Positions 34,283-44,178 of a stretch of 64,000 bases of DNA are shown one piece after another; positions within the stretch are counted from its first letter, which is position 1; every line of letters begins with the position of its first letter. Location of the stretch: contig NC_087247.1 of NCBI RefSeq assembly GCF_037042905.1, positions 76,058,420 to 76,122,419 on the forward strand. The letters run 5' to 3'. The notes beneath the pieces were generated by a model. It was not told where the DNA came from and searched no databases. It saw only the letters and a list, made by a program, of their open reading frames with translations. This DNA comes from Lytechinus pictus (lineage: Eukaryota > Echinodermata > Echinoidea > Temnopleuroida > Toxopneustidae). The translations under genes were made by a program, and so were the position numbers.

Positions 34283-35440
34283 TTATTGAATTTTCTGAAG
34301 TATTGATAATTTAGAAAGAAGACTTATGAAAGTATGACCCCAAACTGAGTTGCAGTATGTTAGGTGGGGCAAGATTAGGCTATAATACAAAATAATAATT
34401 ATGTTTTTAGGCAATATGAATTTAAGTTTTGAAATGATTCCTATATAGACCTCGATACCACTAGCGTACCTACGGGGGGGGGGGGGGGCAGGGGGCATTC
34501 TGCCCCCCCCTGACGAGCTTGAAAGACCTTTTTTGCCCCCCTGACGAGCTTGAAGACCTTTATTGCCCCCCTGACGAGCTTGAAGACCTTTTTTTTTTGC
34601 TTGTCAATTTTTTTTCTGATACGAAAACCTTCATTTTTTTATTGAAGACCTTTTTTTTTTCTTTTTTTTTCTTGTCAATTTTTTTGGCGGGCGATTTTGC
34701 CCCCCCCCCCCCCTGTGGAAAATCCTAGGTACGCCACTGCTCGATACTTTATTACACACACTATTAATATGTGGTTTCCAAGAGAGATATTCATGAACTG
34801 TAATACATAAAACTTGAATATTTTCCACACGTGATGTATCATGACCACCAATAGTACGATTTGTGGTCACCTGGAACCCTCATGTTCCTTGTTCTGAAAA
34901 TAATAAATTTAGTTTTATAAAAATTCAAAGAAAGTTTATTACAACAAAACCAATTATACAATTTGTCAACTTCTTTATTAGTAATAGATATTAAATCATA
35001 TTCTTGTGTGAATTTTAATGCAAGTGTCATCAGAAAATAATGAATAACGGAATAATTTTGTAGAATTTGTAGTATCATTTAAGCACACGAGGAAAAGGAG
35101 GGGCCCAAGAATAGAACCGGAATTCCATATTTAATAAGTTTACGCTGTGATTGGACACCATTGACTATGACATACTGATATCTGTTATGCAAATAATGTT
35201 TGAACCTTTCTAACGCTAACCCGCTGACACCATAAGCATTCAGTTTCAGTAAGAGTATGTCATGATGGTCAATGGTGTCAAAAGCATTTGACAGATCCAT
35301 CAATAAACCAAGACAGTAATTGCCATCATCATTTTTTGTGATATAAAATCAAAACACCCATGGAAGTCGAAAATGTTCACGAAATCCAAATTGCTTTGAT
35401 ATGAGGATATCATTTGCTTGCAAGTGCATGGGAATATAAT
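34283..35440 (-). pseudogene. LINE reverse transcriptase fragment split by a hAT-like MITE
   Basis: On the minus strand several frames carry parts of a LINE reverse transcriptase: QFGFREHF near 35390; LLMDLSNAFDTIDHHDILLLKL (catalytic aspartate motif) from about 35310; YGVSGLALERFKHYLHNRYQ; an FSDD version of the Y/FADD box at about 35026-35037 in a shifted frame; KLSLNFYKTKFIIFR; and WKPHINSVCNKVS near 34760. After the MITE the tail continues with GIISKLKFILPKNIIIILYYSLILPHLTYCNSVWG. Several frameshifts and the alanine-to-serine change at the catalytic box show it is dead. It is a Jockey/CR1-type relative, truncated at both ends. Confidence 0.7.
34459..34739. mobile_element. hAT-like MITE, 281 bp, inside LINE fragment
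   Basis: CACTAGCGTACCTACGGGGG at the left and CCTAGGTACGCCACTG at the right are inverted. The TSD CTCGATAC is perfect (34451-34458 and 34740-34747). Three copies of CTGACGAGCTTGAAAGACC lie inside. It is the reverse-orientation sibling of 33293-33540, and it splits the reverse transcriptase fragment, so it is younger than that LINE. Confidence 0.85.
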
Positions 35441-35559
35441 ATTTTGTGAATTATTTTTCCTAAAAAAAAAAAAAATGGTAATTAGGATATGGGTCTGTAA
35501 TTATCCACCATTTAATAGGAATCAGAGCTTAAAAGAATCCTTAAGTCAGTATATAAAAA

Positions 35560-36060
35560 AAAATTCTGCTCGCGCTTCGCGTTCGCAGTTATTTTTTATC
35601 ATGATGATGATGATGATTATTATTATTATTGTTATTTGTTATTGTTATTTATTTAGTGCAGATACCCCCTCCTTTCCATTTCTAGAAAAAGTGCATAGAA
35701 TGTCCCATTTCCCCAAGTTTAGCTCGCGATTCGCGTTCGCACAAATTGTTAATTAGGTATCAATCCTGTCAAAAGTGCTCAGATATCCGCTTTTCAGGTC
35801 GTAAATAAAAAAAAAAGTAAGTCATTTCTCTCTTCATTTCAATCGTTTCGCATAAATTGTTGAGTTAGATACTTACTTTTTTAATGATTAGTACATTTTC
35901 AGTTTGCTAGTCGGAAAATGAAAATTTTCAGCTCGCGCTTCGCGCTCGCATCTATGGTTTAGAGAGATACCTATTCTGTTCATAGTTACAGAATGTAAAA
36001 ATTGCCTGTTTCATTGCGCTCACATCAGTTGTTTAATTAGATACACTTGTTATTAGTACT
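35560..36060. repeat. Dispersed GCTCGCGCTTCGCG-motif repeats
   Basis: CAGCTCGCGCTTCGCGCTCGCA or close variants occur at about 35568, 35718, 35929 and in weaker form near 36015. Each is spaced 150-200 bp apart and followed by AT-rich text containing TTAGATAC or TTAGGTATC. The motif is an imperfect palindrome able to form a hairpin. The same motif recurs at 39.6-40.7, 52.4-52.7 and 61.8-62.6 kb. Confidence 0.75.
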
Positions 36061-36176
36061 TATTATTTTATGTTTATGTATATATGAATTATATTATTCT
36101 TTCATTTGCAAGTGTGTACAGTGTTGTATGAGAGTGTGTATGTGTTATATTTATTTCAATAATTTTTCAATTCTTT

Positions 36177-36225
36177 TTAGGAGTGTTGTACAAAAATAGT
36201 ACTGGTATTGACAAATACACCTCTT
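36177..36225 (-). CDS. Possible terminal exon of the Myb/SANT-like gene
   Basis: Following CACCAAG on the minus strand, the frame compatible with the previous exon (two bases carried over) reads 15 codons (RGVFVNTSTIFVQHS) to a TAA at 36177-36179. An AATAAA lies about 22 bp further on (36150-36155). The phase and the polyadenylation signal fit a terminal exon, but the acceptor has no good pyrimidine tract, so this is the weakest part of the gene model. Confidence 0.25.
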
Positions 36226-36294
36226 CTTGGTGAGTTACGTTTTTTTCATGTGCCCTTTCAAAGATTTTAAAGAAAAATATAAAGATAAAATTAC

Positions 36295-36351
36295 CTGGTG
36301 TGCTCCACAGTGTCAGAATCCAACTGAGGTCTTTGGAATTGATCCTCGATA
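36295..36351 (-). CDS. Likely second exon of the Myb/SANT-like gene
   Basis: A 57-bp segment is bounded by TTTCTTTTTCCCCCATAAATAG (acceptor with a good pyrimidine tract) and GTAATT (donor). With one base completing the codon left open by the exon at 38813-39303, it reads IEDQFQRPQLDSDTVEHT without stops. It is polar and acidic, and ends in the same phase. It lies 2.5 kb from the first exon, in line and on the same strand. The phase match and clean borders support it; the function of this stretch is not known. Confidence 0.5.
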
Positions 36352-37099
36352 CTATTTATGGGGGAAAAAGAAAGATATACGTTAGTATCCATTGCATTAT
36401 TATTTTTTGATGATATTTCCCATCAAACGTGATATAGCTACATTGCCACAGGGCCGATCCGCTTTAATTTAAAATGTATAAAAATAAATTGATGCTGCCC
36501 TTGATAAAAACTTGTACATTTAAAAATCATATTGCATTTACAAATATTTATTTCATTTCATTCATGCTTTTAATAACCTTTATTAATATACTTTTTTCAT
36601 TTGAGATGGGGGGGGGGGTGGCCTTTTAATTTTTTTAAGGATTGTCAAAGCATAAAAATATTAGTAGATAATCTCCAAAATCAAATATTGGACCACTGAT
36701 AATTGGTATATAATGTTTTTTATGCGTGGATATGAGAATTTAAATGACTATCTCTTGCAAAAAAAATCCACTTAAATCGCAATCATGGCCATATGCAGCG
36801 GGGACAGTCACCCCCTCTCTTTTGAAAACGGAGTAAAGTTTTACTAAGAATTTTGATAAAATTCAATAAAATTTGCACAAAATCCTTGCTTTCGAAAATG
36901 CAAAAGCTTGATCGATTCGCTCCCTTGCATACAAGTAGTTTTTTACGAAAAATTGTATGTAACAGTGTCTTGCCACCGGGATTAATTTCTGCGTATATTT
37001 GTGATCGCATTGAATGCAATTAACCAATGAAACTCCTAATCATTGCAAAATTGTATCAATATTTATATATATCTAAAATATTAATTAAATACATCCAGG

Positions 37100-37770
37100 C
37101 CTGTAGCCCTAGGATTTTAAATGAGGTTCGAGCAGCACACTACAAATGTTAGTCACCCCCTTCATGATTCTATTTTGACTCGAAGCTCGACCTTGGGCAA
37201 AATATGTCCCTACCACCCCCTTCTCTTCGTGATTTTTTTTTTTAAGTTTGGCCTTGGGCCAAAAGGTTTCACCCACCCCCTGCCCTCCCATTGCAATTTT
37301 TTTTCGATTCTCGAGCTGGGAAAAAATCCTTCTTTGTAATATTTTTTGGGGTCCTTCCGCAAAATTCAGGGGGTTCAATTTCCTCACAGGACGTACCCCA
37401 TTTCCTTTGAAAACTAAATATTTCAAAATCCCCCAAAGACCACCCCCCCTCGCAATTTTTTTTTTGATACTCGAGCTGGGAAAAATCCTTCTTTGTAATA
37501 TTTTTTGGGGTCCTTCCGCAAAATTCAGGGGGTTCAATTTCCTCACAGGACATACCCCATTTCCTTTGAAAATTAAATATTTCAACATCCCCCAAAGTCC
37601 AACCCCCCTCGCAATTTTTTTTTACATTCCAGCTGGGAAAAAAATCTTTTCAGATATTTTTTGGGGTCCTTCCATTTCAGGGGTTCAATTTCACCCACAG
37701 GACGTACCCTATTTTCCTTTGAAAATTAAACATTTCAAAATCCCCCCCCAAAGTCTACATAAGCTACTGG
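37100..37770. repeat. About 165-bp tandem repeat, three good units and one decayed
   Basis: Units start near 37271, 37440 and 37600. They share GCAATTTTTTTT, ACTCGAGCTGGGAAAAATCC, GGGGTCCTTCCGCAAAATTC and GGGGTTCAATTT. The first two are almost identical. A decayed unit precedes them from about 37130. The long open frames on both strands (for example minus 37109-37588, repeating PVRKLNPLNFAEGPQKILQ) arise from the repeat and have no upstream promoter or family signature. The array lies in the intron of the Myb/SANT-like gene. Confidence 0.85.
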
Positions 37771-38812
37771 GAATAAATTCAAATAATTGATCTCTTTTTT
37801 TTTCTTCCATGGAATAAAATTCATGAAGCTGTTTTAGGGGGAATTAAAAAGAGTGAGCATTTAAACACTTATAATAAATTCATTTTAAAAGTACACACTT
37901 GAATCAAATTTACTAATCAGCTAAGGATATGAAATCACTTTTACTCGGTCACCATCTGTATTTTACCAACGTTGATACCCCCCCCCCCCAAGGAAATTAT
38001 TGATGATTCATATTACCTTTCATCACTTCAGCCTCTCAACAATGGGTAATGTTCAGACGTTCCTCCTGATTTATTTTCAGTAATGCCATGGAGTTGAATT
38101 GACGTTAATAACTTTCATTAAGACTTAGATAGTGTTTTTTCCTTTTTGGTTATTTTTACTCTCTCTCGTTCTCTCTCTTTTAATTTTGATGGACATTATA
38201 ATAGGCTTTCGTGATAAGTTCATATCTACTTTTGATTTTCTCATTTTGGATTCTGCGCAATGGATATATATGCAAATTAATTGTTGAACTTGGCTTTAAA
38301 ACTTTGACAACTTTGCCTTTGGCCGGCCGGCTGGCTGCTAATTTACTTTAATGTAGGCTTCATATTTTACAAGAGCGACATTCTACACTGCCAATGTAAG
38401 TAGTTAATTGAGAATATTCTTCATACTAGCAACTAAAATGAAATTCTATGATATTGTAAGGAAATTTGCCAATTGATTAGATTACCGAACCCGGGACTAA
38501 AAACCCTTATTTGGCGGTGATCATCTACGTTCGACAAGCTGAGTCGGTGGCATCCCGAAGTTCCGGGCGGCCAGCTCGTTCGCTAGCGGTGGTGTTAAAA
38601 TTCATAACATGGATTGCAATGGATGGGACTGAACTCGGACGAGTGACGATGAGCAGACGATCGTGATTTGCCCAAAGTTTGAAGTTTAATTTTACCCAAT
38701 CTTGTCGTTTGAAAATTTCAAACAGCATTTCATATTTATAAAATATTCATTTTGTTTGAGCTGATTATACATGTATTCCTAGAAAATGTTGATTTTAACC
38801 ATAAAATGGACT
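37771..38812. other. Intron 1 of the Myb/SANT-like gene, AT-rich
   Basis: Contains a C-run at 37978-37989 and CT-rich tracts near 38160. A minus-strand frame at 38525-38728 is not supported as an exon. Confidence 0.4.
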
Positions 38813-39303
38813 TACTCAGTGGCACGACCTGTTGCAATGGCACTGAGCGATCCAAATGCCAAGTATTCGGCTGCGATTTCGTTGTCGTCGTCGAATGGGT
38901 TTCTGTATTGCTCAAAATCCATTGGGCAGAGCTCCTTCACAACCATGCTGAAGTGACTGGGCTCAGGTGGAGGTGGACCTCCGCCAGTCTTTCTGGATTC
39001 TTTAATGAAATTAGAATGTTCTTTCTTGGCATTGAGCCTCATCCTTTTCCACTGGTCTTTTATTTGATGCGTGCTCCATTTATTTCCATATTTGGAGTGG
39101 AACTTATTGGCCAAATCATCCCATGCAGCTGTTTTTCTCAAATTACTATTATAATCAGTCTTCCTACATAGAAGAACTTCCATTCGCTCTGTGATTAGTT
39201 GGAGGAGGAGGTTTCTTTCGGCTGTTTGCCAGTTTCCCTTTGCTCTCTCCCTTCCAGCTACAACACACCTAGCCTCCTCCATTTTGGATGTAGCAGACAG
39301 CAT
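38813..39303 (-). CDS. Myb/SANT-like DNA-binding domain protein, first coding exon
   Basis: The frame starts MLSATSKMEEARC (ATG at 39303; a second ATG at 39282) and encodes 163 codons to a TAA. A SANT/Myb-like helix-turn-helix lies at about residues 23-92: KGNWQTAERNLLLQLI, WDDLANKFHSKYGNKW, and KDQWKRMRLNAKKEHSNF, with tryptophans W25, W61 and W86 at the usual core spacing. An RKTGGGPPPPEP linker and an acidic tail (PFDDDNEIAAEYLAFG) follow, as in MSANTD-type and Harbinger-associated Myb proteins that bind DNA in the nucleus. The TAA overlaps a strong donor (GA|GTAAGT), so the real transcript probably splices here to the phase-compatible exon at 36351. A GCATGCGCAGTA (NRF1-like) word lies just upstream of the ATG. 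I rejected the longer frame from 39624 because it reads through a palindromic repeat. Confidence 0.75.
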
Positions 39304-39329
39304 CTGATCTACTGAGCATGCGCAGTAGG

Positions 39330-39567
39330 AAAAAAACCCATGGTTTAAACCATGGTCTAAATTTAAACCATGGTTTAAACCACAGTCTAAATTTAGACCA
39401 CGGTTTAAATTTAGACTGTGGTTTAAACCATGGTTTAAAGAAACCATTGTTTGTGAATCAGAGAGGGGGTTTAAACCCCCCCTGGGTTTAAACCATGGTT
39501 TCAAAAAACCAGGAGGGGGTTTAAACCCAGGGGGGGGGGGTTTAAACTTCTTTTGTGAATACGGGCC
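39330..39567. mobile_element. Palindromic GTTTAAACCATGG repeat with GGCCCGTATTCACA terminus
   Basis: The stretch is built of overlapping palindromes (CATGGTTTAAACCATG, TCTAAATTTAGA, GGGTTTAAACCC). It ends in GTGAATACGGGCC, the complement of a GGCCCGTATTCAC terminus of the kind found on Harbinger/ISL2EU-type DNA elements. No second terminus was found. It directly precedes the Myb/SANT-like gene, so the gene could be transposon-derived or simply have an element in its promoter. Confidence 0.55.
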
Positions 39568-39619
39568 ATTATGTTCATGCACAAAAAATGCTAAAAATTT
39601 CGGGTTTGAAAGTCGGAAA

Positions 39620-40770
39620 ATCATAAATTTTCAGCTCGTGCTTCGCGCTCGCATCAATAATTAGGTATCAAGATTGCTCAGAATATCCGCTTTTCAGGTC
39701 ATAATTTTGATCAGCTCGTTAACTTGGAACAACTTACCGTCCGATATCCGTGCAATAACCTCAGCTCATGTATTTAAGAGGCATTGTAGGCTTTTTACTC
39801 TCAAATCAGCTTGATCTTTTTATTGTTGTTTTCTGTTTTTTTTTTAAATGTAATATATTTATTTTTGTGTAGGCATATGTGTGCGTGAGGTTGTGTGCTC
39901 GTGTGTGTGGATGTTTATGCGTGAATGTGAATAATATCCGAAGTATAATACTATTTTGTTTTGTTTATTATTATCATGTATTATGTAAGGTTTTACTTTG
40001 TAATTTATTGTGTATATTTTGATTTTTTTTTATCTGTATAGACAGGGCCCCTTGGCAGAACAATACTCGATAATGAAAGGGATACCCTGTATAAAGAAGA
40101 CCTAATAAATAAATAAACAAATAAGTTTACAGCTAGCGCTTTGCGCTCGCATTCATTTCTTATAATTAGATATGCATAGGTGGATCCAGGGGGGCCCGAG
40201 GGGCCCGGCCCCCACCCCCTATTAGCGGAGCAAAAAAAAAAAAAAAAGGGGGAAAAGAGAGGAGAAAAAAGAAGGGGAAACACAAGAAGAGGAAGACGAG
40301 TGAATAAGATAAGATGAGGGGAAGACTAGGAAAATAATTTTTAAAATCTTTCATGTCACTATAAAAAAAAAATCGCTCGCACTTCGCGCTCGCATTGCCT
40401 GTTAGGTAATTTACATATCAATATGGAGTTTGAAATATCAAAATTTGAAGTCAACATAGAAAACATATTTCAGCTCGAAAATCGAACTTTCATTATTTTG
40501 TTTGATTTACAAATAGATTTTTAAAAAGTGCTCTGTAAAACTTTCTGTTTTATGGTCTGAATATTAAAATTTCGGCTCGCGATTTGCGATCACATTGATT
40601 GTTGAAAATATATTAACTCATGCAGCTTATTCATAAATACAAAAGTGCTTTAAATGTCCAGTTTTCAGGCCATAATATTGACAGATTTCGCGCTCTCACA
40701 TTAGGCTTATTAGATTAATAAATAAGATATTAATTTTAGAATCAAATTGTCCCTTTACTCTCTAAATTCG
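39620..40770. repeat. GCTCGCGCTTCGCG-motif repeat cluster with hAT-like fragment
   Basis: Motif copies occur near 39631, 40130, 40376 and 40577, with decayed ones elsewhere. A GGTGGATCCAGGGGGGCC fragment with GGGGCCCGGCCCCC at 40180-40215 resembles the end of a hAT-like repeat also seen, inverted, at about 62450-62495. No gene. Confidence 0.6.
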
Positions 40771-41280
40771 AGCGATTATAATTGTAATCAAATAGATTAA
40801 CTTTTTAATCCAGCTCAGATTGTCCTGAGGGACAAATCCCTTCAGATTAAAAACTAAACTTTTCTTGGATTATTCATTTTTAATCTTCAGGAAGATTACA
40901 TCAATCATAATCAAATTAGATTAAAAACTAATCAGTTATTAATTAACTATAAATCCCTTTCTAGATTAACACTTTCACAATCTAAAAAACAGTACACAAT
41001 ATGAAATTAAGAAATGGGTGCTTTTACAGCTTTATTTTCATAACATTTCATCAGTTAACATTCAAAATTCAATGCTTTCAAAGCAGTATATACATTGCAA
41101 CAATACACATTTCATCAGTTAACATTCAAAATTCAATGCTTTCAAAGAATTATTTACATTGCAACAATACACATCAGAGTGTAATGTGATTATGAAGACC
41201 ATTCTACAATCAATTCTCAATATAATGAAAGTAGAAACATTAAATATTCTGTACAATTATAAGGTGAACTAGAAATATCA
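40771..41280. other. AT-rich spacer with a short tandem duplication
   Basis: A two-copy tandem of about 66 bp (TTCATCAGTTAACATTCAAA to ACATTGCAACAATACACA) lies at about 41045-41174. Short GATTAA-rich repeats lie at 40780-40960. No gene. Confidence 0.6.
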
Positions 41281-41289
41281 CCGAAGGTG

Positions 41290-41834
41290 ATTAATACCCC
41301 CGCCATCAATAACATGCTGTTACCATGACAACACAATTTCCGACACGTGAAAAATGTGTCTTGTACATCCTCACACCAAGACAAATGTTTGTGCCAAATT
41401 GGTTAAAAACTGAGGAAGTGGTTCGATCCGCAAGATTTTTACCAAATTTTCTGACATTATATGTGCCGTTACCATGGAAACAGTTACCGAAACATGTGAA
41501 AAATGTGTCCTGAACATCCTCACACCAAGACCAATGTATGTGCCAAATTTCACGAGTATTTGTTGAAAACTAAGGAAGAAGTTCGATCCACAATATTTTT
41601 TACCAAATTTTATGACATTACATGACGTTACCATGGCAACGCAGTTTTCGACACATGTGAAAAATGTGTCTTGCACATCCTCACACCAAGAACAATGTAT
41701 GTGCCCAAAATTTCATAAGTATTGGTTGAAAAATAAGTAGTCTGATCCACAAGGTTTGCAATGGACCGCCCGCCCGACCATACGCTGATTACTATATACC
41801 CCCTTCAAACTTCATTTGGCGGGGGTATAATTAT
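41290..41834. repeat. Inverted-end element holding three about 155-bp tandem units
   Basis: TTAATACCCCCGCCA at about 41291 and TGGCGGGGGTATAA at 41817-41830 are inverted ends. Between them, GTTACCATGRCAAC, GTGAAAAATGTGTCYTG and CATCCTCACACCAAGA blocks recur three times at about 150-155 bp spacing, ending GAAGTRGTTCGATCCGCAAG. A single detached unit is at 43012-43121. Open frames across it are repeat-driven. Confidence 0.75.
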
Positions 41835-41839
41835 GATAT

Positions 41840-42195
41840 CAAGTGCTGTGATTTGATATAAATTCATAAAAATACACAGAATAAATTATATATATAATAA
41901 GGAAGGGATAAGGGACCAGGCAATGCATAATATTCAAAGAGTTTACAATGCAAGTTGTGTTTCAGCGCTAATCAGTGTCACAGTAAATATTTTCATGGCA
42001 TAATTAATTATAGTCATGTGTACTCAAATTCATAAATTGCAGAAATAAAGAAATGAGAGCAAGTGAAACAAAAACTTTCAGATTGTTGTAACAGAATAAC
42101 AGACCAACATGGACCGTGATTAATTACTATTAAAGTCTTGGCTAAACTTTGTTCAGGTGAGACAAAAAGATCAAAATAAATATGAAAATGAAAGT
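41840..42195. other. AT-rich spacer
   Basis: No feature recognised. Confidence 0.5.
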
Positions 42196-42891
42196 TTAAC
42201 CTTAATCAGGCTGGAGTATTTTGGAGGATGGAAAGACTGTTGGGGGGGGGGGGGTTAAATGCCCTAAAGGCCCCCCGCCCAATCTCGGCTTTGTTGATCG
42301 CGCAATCAAAAAACGAAAATAGTCATGCACGTCACCCATGACTTAATCTACAAAACTGTATACTATTTGATTGTTCCAAAATTATTCAAATTAATTTGTT
42401 ATTCATTATCCTAATTTATGCATGAAATTAGAATTTGACTGTTTTAAATTATAAGGCCCTTGTACCGCTAATCTTTTGTTTAGAGACTCCCTGTGAGATT
42501 CTGACCAAATGCACATAAAAAAATAATCAGTATCAAAGTGTTTTAAGTATTTAATTGTTTTTGAAATTTCATATGTATTTCTTTGTTTTCGACTTTTTTT
42601 GGATGGAAATTGTCGACAATAATTTTATGATCTTAAACAACATGAAATTAATTGATTTTAATCAGTAAAAGTAAAGAGAACACTATGAATTTTGGCTACA
42701 AACAGAATTTGCATTTTGAGCAATTTTGGGACTGACATGCACTTACATAATTATGCATAATTTCGGACTGCATACCCAGGCGTCGCAAATTTGGTCTCAA
42801 AAGTTGCATGAGATTTATCGACAAATTTATTGCAAAAAAAATTTCAAGGGGGGCCTTTCACCCTCCCCCTCCCCAGTCTATTTAGGGTTAA
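42196..42891. mobile_element. piggyBac-like MITE, 696 bp, second copy
   Basis: TTAACCTTAATC at the left and TTTAGGGTTAA at the right match the ends of 19374-20048. The internal order is the same: G-run, GGCCCCCCGCCCAATCTCGG, ATTTATGCAT, TGACATGCACTTACATAAT, then GCATACCCAGGCGTCGCAAA. TTAA lies at both borders. Confidence 0.7.
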
Positions 42892-43011
42892 ATTTGTCTT
42901 TATGTCTTAATGCAAGACCCTGTAAATTCTGCTTGATTCTTTACCTTATGACTCATGAATAATAAATCACTCTCAGCAATGTAATATCAAACTAGATATC
43001 ACCTTGTCTTC

Positions 43012-43121
43012 TAGTTACTTTTGTGAAAAATGTGTCTGCACATCCTCACAAGCAGACCAATGTATGTGCCAAATTTCATGAATATTGGTTGAAAACTGAA
43101 GAAGTAGTTCGATCCGCAAGA
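43012..43121. repeat. Single unit of the 41.3-kb tandem repeat
   Basis: GTGAAAAATGTGTCTGCACA to GTTCGATCCGCAAG matches one unit of 41290-41834. It abuts the last recognisable exon of the SAMD3-like gene and appears to have cut it. Confidence 0.8.
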
Positions 43122-43217
43122 TTGTAGTGGCTTGCGTCTGTGTCCAAGGGCTAGAATATAGGGCTGCCGAAACTCAGCAGACTTCCCAGCTGCTGCCGCT
43201 TGAACATCTGTCCCAAT
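43122..43217 (-). CDS. SAMD3-like gene, last recognisable exon (truncated)
   Basis: Acceptor TTCTTTGCCAG is followed by 32-33 codons reading IGTDVQAAAAGKSAEF, RQPYILALGHRRKPLQSC. The preceding exon ends in phase 0, so the frames fit. In SAMD3-like proteins a segment of this kind (an 'eGT...', then a PYIL-x-LG block) precedes a short beta-rich tail. Here the frame runs directly into a repeat unit at 43121 instead of the expected tail, and stops soon after. Either the gene has been truncated by the repeat or a further exon was missed. The family call rests on pattern memory. Confidence 0.55.
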
Positions 43218-44059
43218 CTGGCAAAGAAGCACAAAGAAGTGATAGTTGAGCATTGACAACATAAGCTACAAATTTTAAAAGCATAGGCCCCAACAATATC
43301 ATATTCAAACAAATGTAGAACCTAATTACTCTCGTATTCAAACAGGGAGGAAAAAATTACATGATGTAAACCTGTAGTATATTTGAAACAACCCCATGAA
43401 TGAAGTATTGGGAGGCTGCCACGATCCATAAACAGCCAACAATATTTATAAGCCAACAATGAGATTTTGCCAGTGAAGGAGAGATTAATGATTGCATGTA
43501 TACATGCCTGCACAGCTGGAATTTGCATTTCATAAGATATTGGAATGCATCTTCAGGATGACATACACCACTGCATTATATTTCTATGGCCTCTTTCAAG
43601 TTCTGGCTCTGCAATTTGTAATCATATTATAATTTTTCTTTGTTCATATTTTTGCATTTGTTATTATACATGAAGTTGATATTGTTGTTGGATAAATAAA
43701 TACTACAATTAATTTCTTTTTAATGATCATTCACAATTCTTAATACATAGGATACACAGAAAAATAGAAAAGTTTTCATAGTGAAAAGTCAAGGGGGAGA
43801 GGCATTAACCAATGTCGAGGAAGATTCATAAAGAGGTGGCACAAAGCCCGGGAACAAAAGAAAAAAACTAACATAGACTAATTGGGCCGGGTGGAGAAAA
43901 ACCCAAGAGAGGGACAGACAGAAAAAACAGAGGGAAAAAAATTGTGAAAATAGCAAGAAACACACACCAAAAGAGAAGTATTGTGGGACAGGAATTTAAG
44001 GATAAATTGATGTCTGGTAGGAAACCCAAAATTCGCATATTCACTAATTGACTACTTAC

Positions 44060-44178
44060 AGGTCTGTACTGGATGAAGTGCTCCAAACTCGATGCTCTTG
44101 AACTCGAGGTGGGGTTCTTGGTCTTTGTCAGTGGCTTATGTAACATCAGCAAAAGTGCAGTTAAAGCACACATGTCTC
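44060..44178 (-). CDS. SAMD3-like gene, internal exon
   Basis: Bounded by TATCTTTTACAG and GTAAGTAG, both strong signals. It contributes 39 codons after two bases finishing a split codon: DMCALTALLLMLHKPL, TKTKNPTSSSRASSLEHF, IQYRP. The previous exon can end with one extra base (donor GTAAAG at 45483), which makes the phases agree. The leucine-rich 'ALTALLLML' helix followed by a serine/lysine linker fits the family's position before the IGTD block. Ends in phase 0. Confidence 0.6.

Noticed and set aside
37109..37790. Long frames on both strands as genes
   Set aside because: They repeat the same peptide because of the 165-bp tandem unit; no start context, splice sites or family motif.
38812..39624. 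270-codon minus-strand frame as one protein
   Set aside because: Its first 100 codons read through overlapping GTTTAAAC palindromes (HGLNHGLN-type peptide). The Myb/SANT-like protein most likely starts at 39303 or 39282.
41325..41676. Frames across the 41.3-kb unit as coding
   Set aside because: Repeated peptide from a tandem repeat; both strands open.
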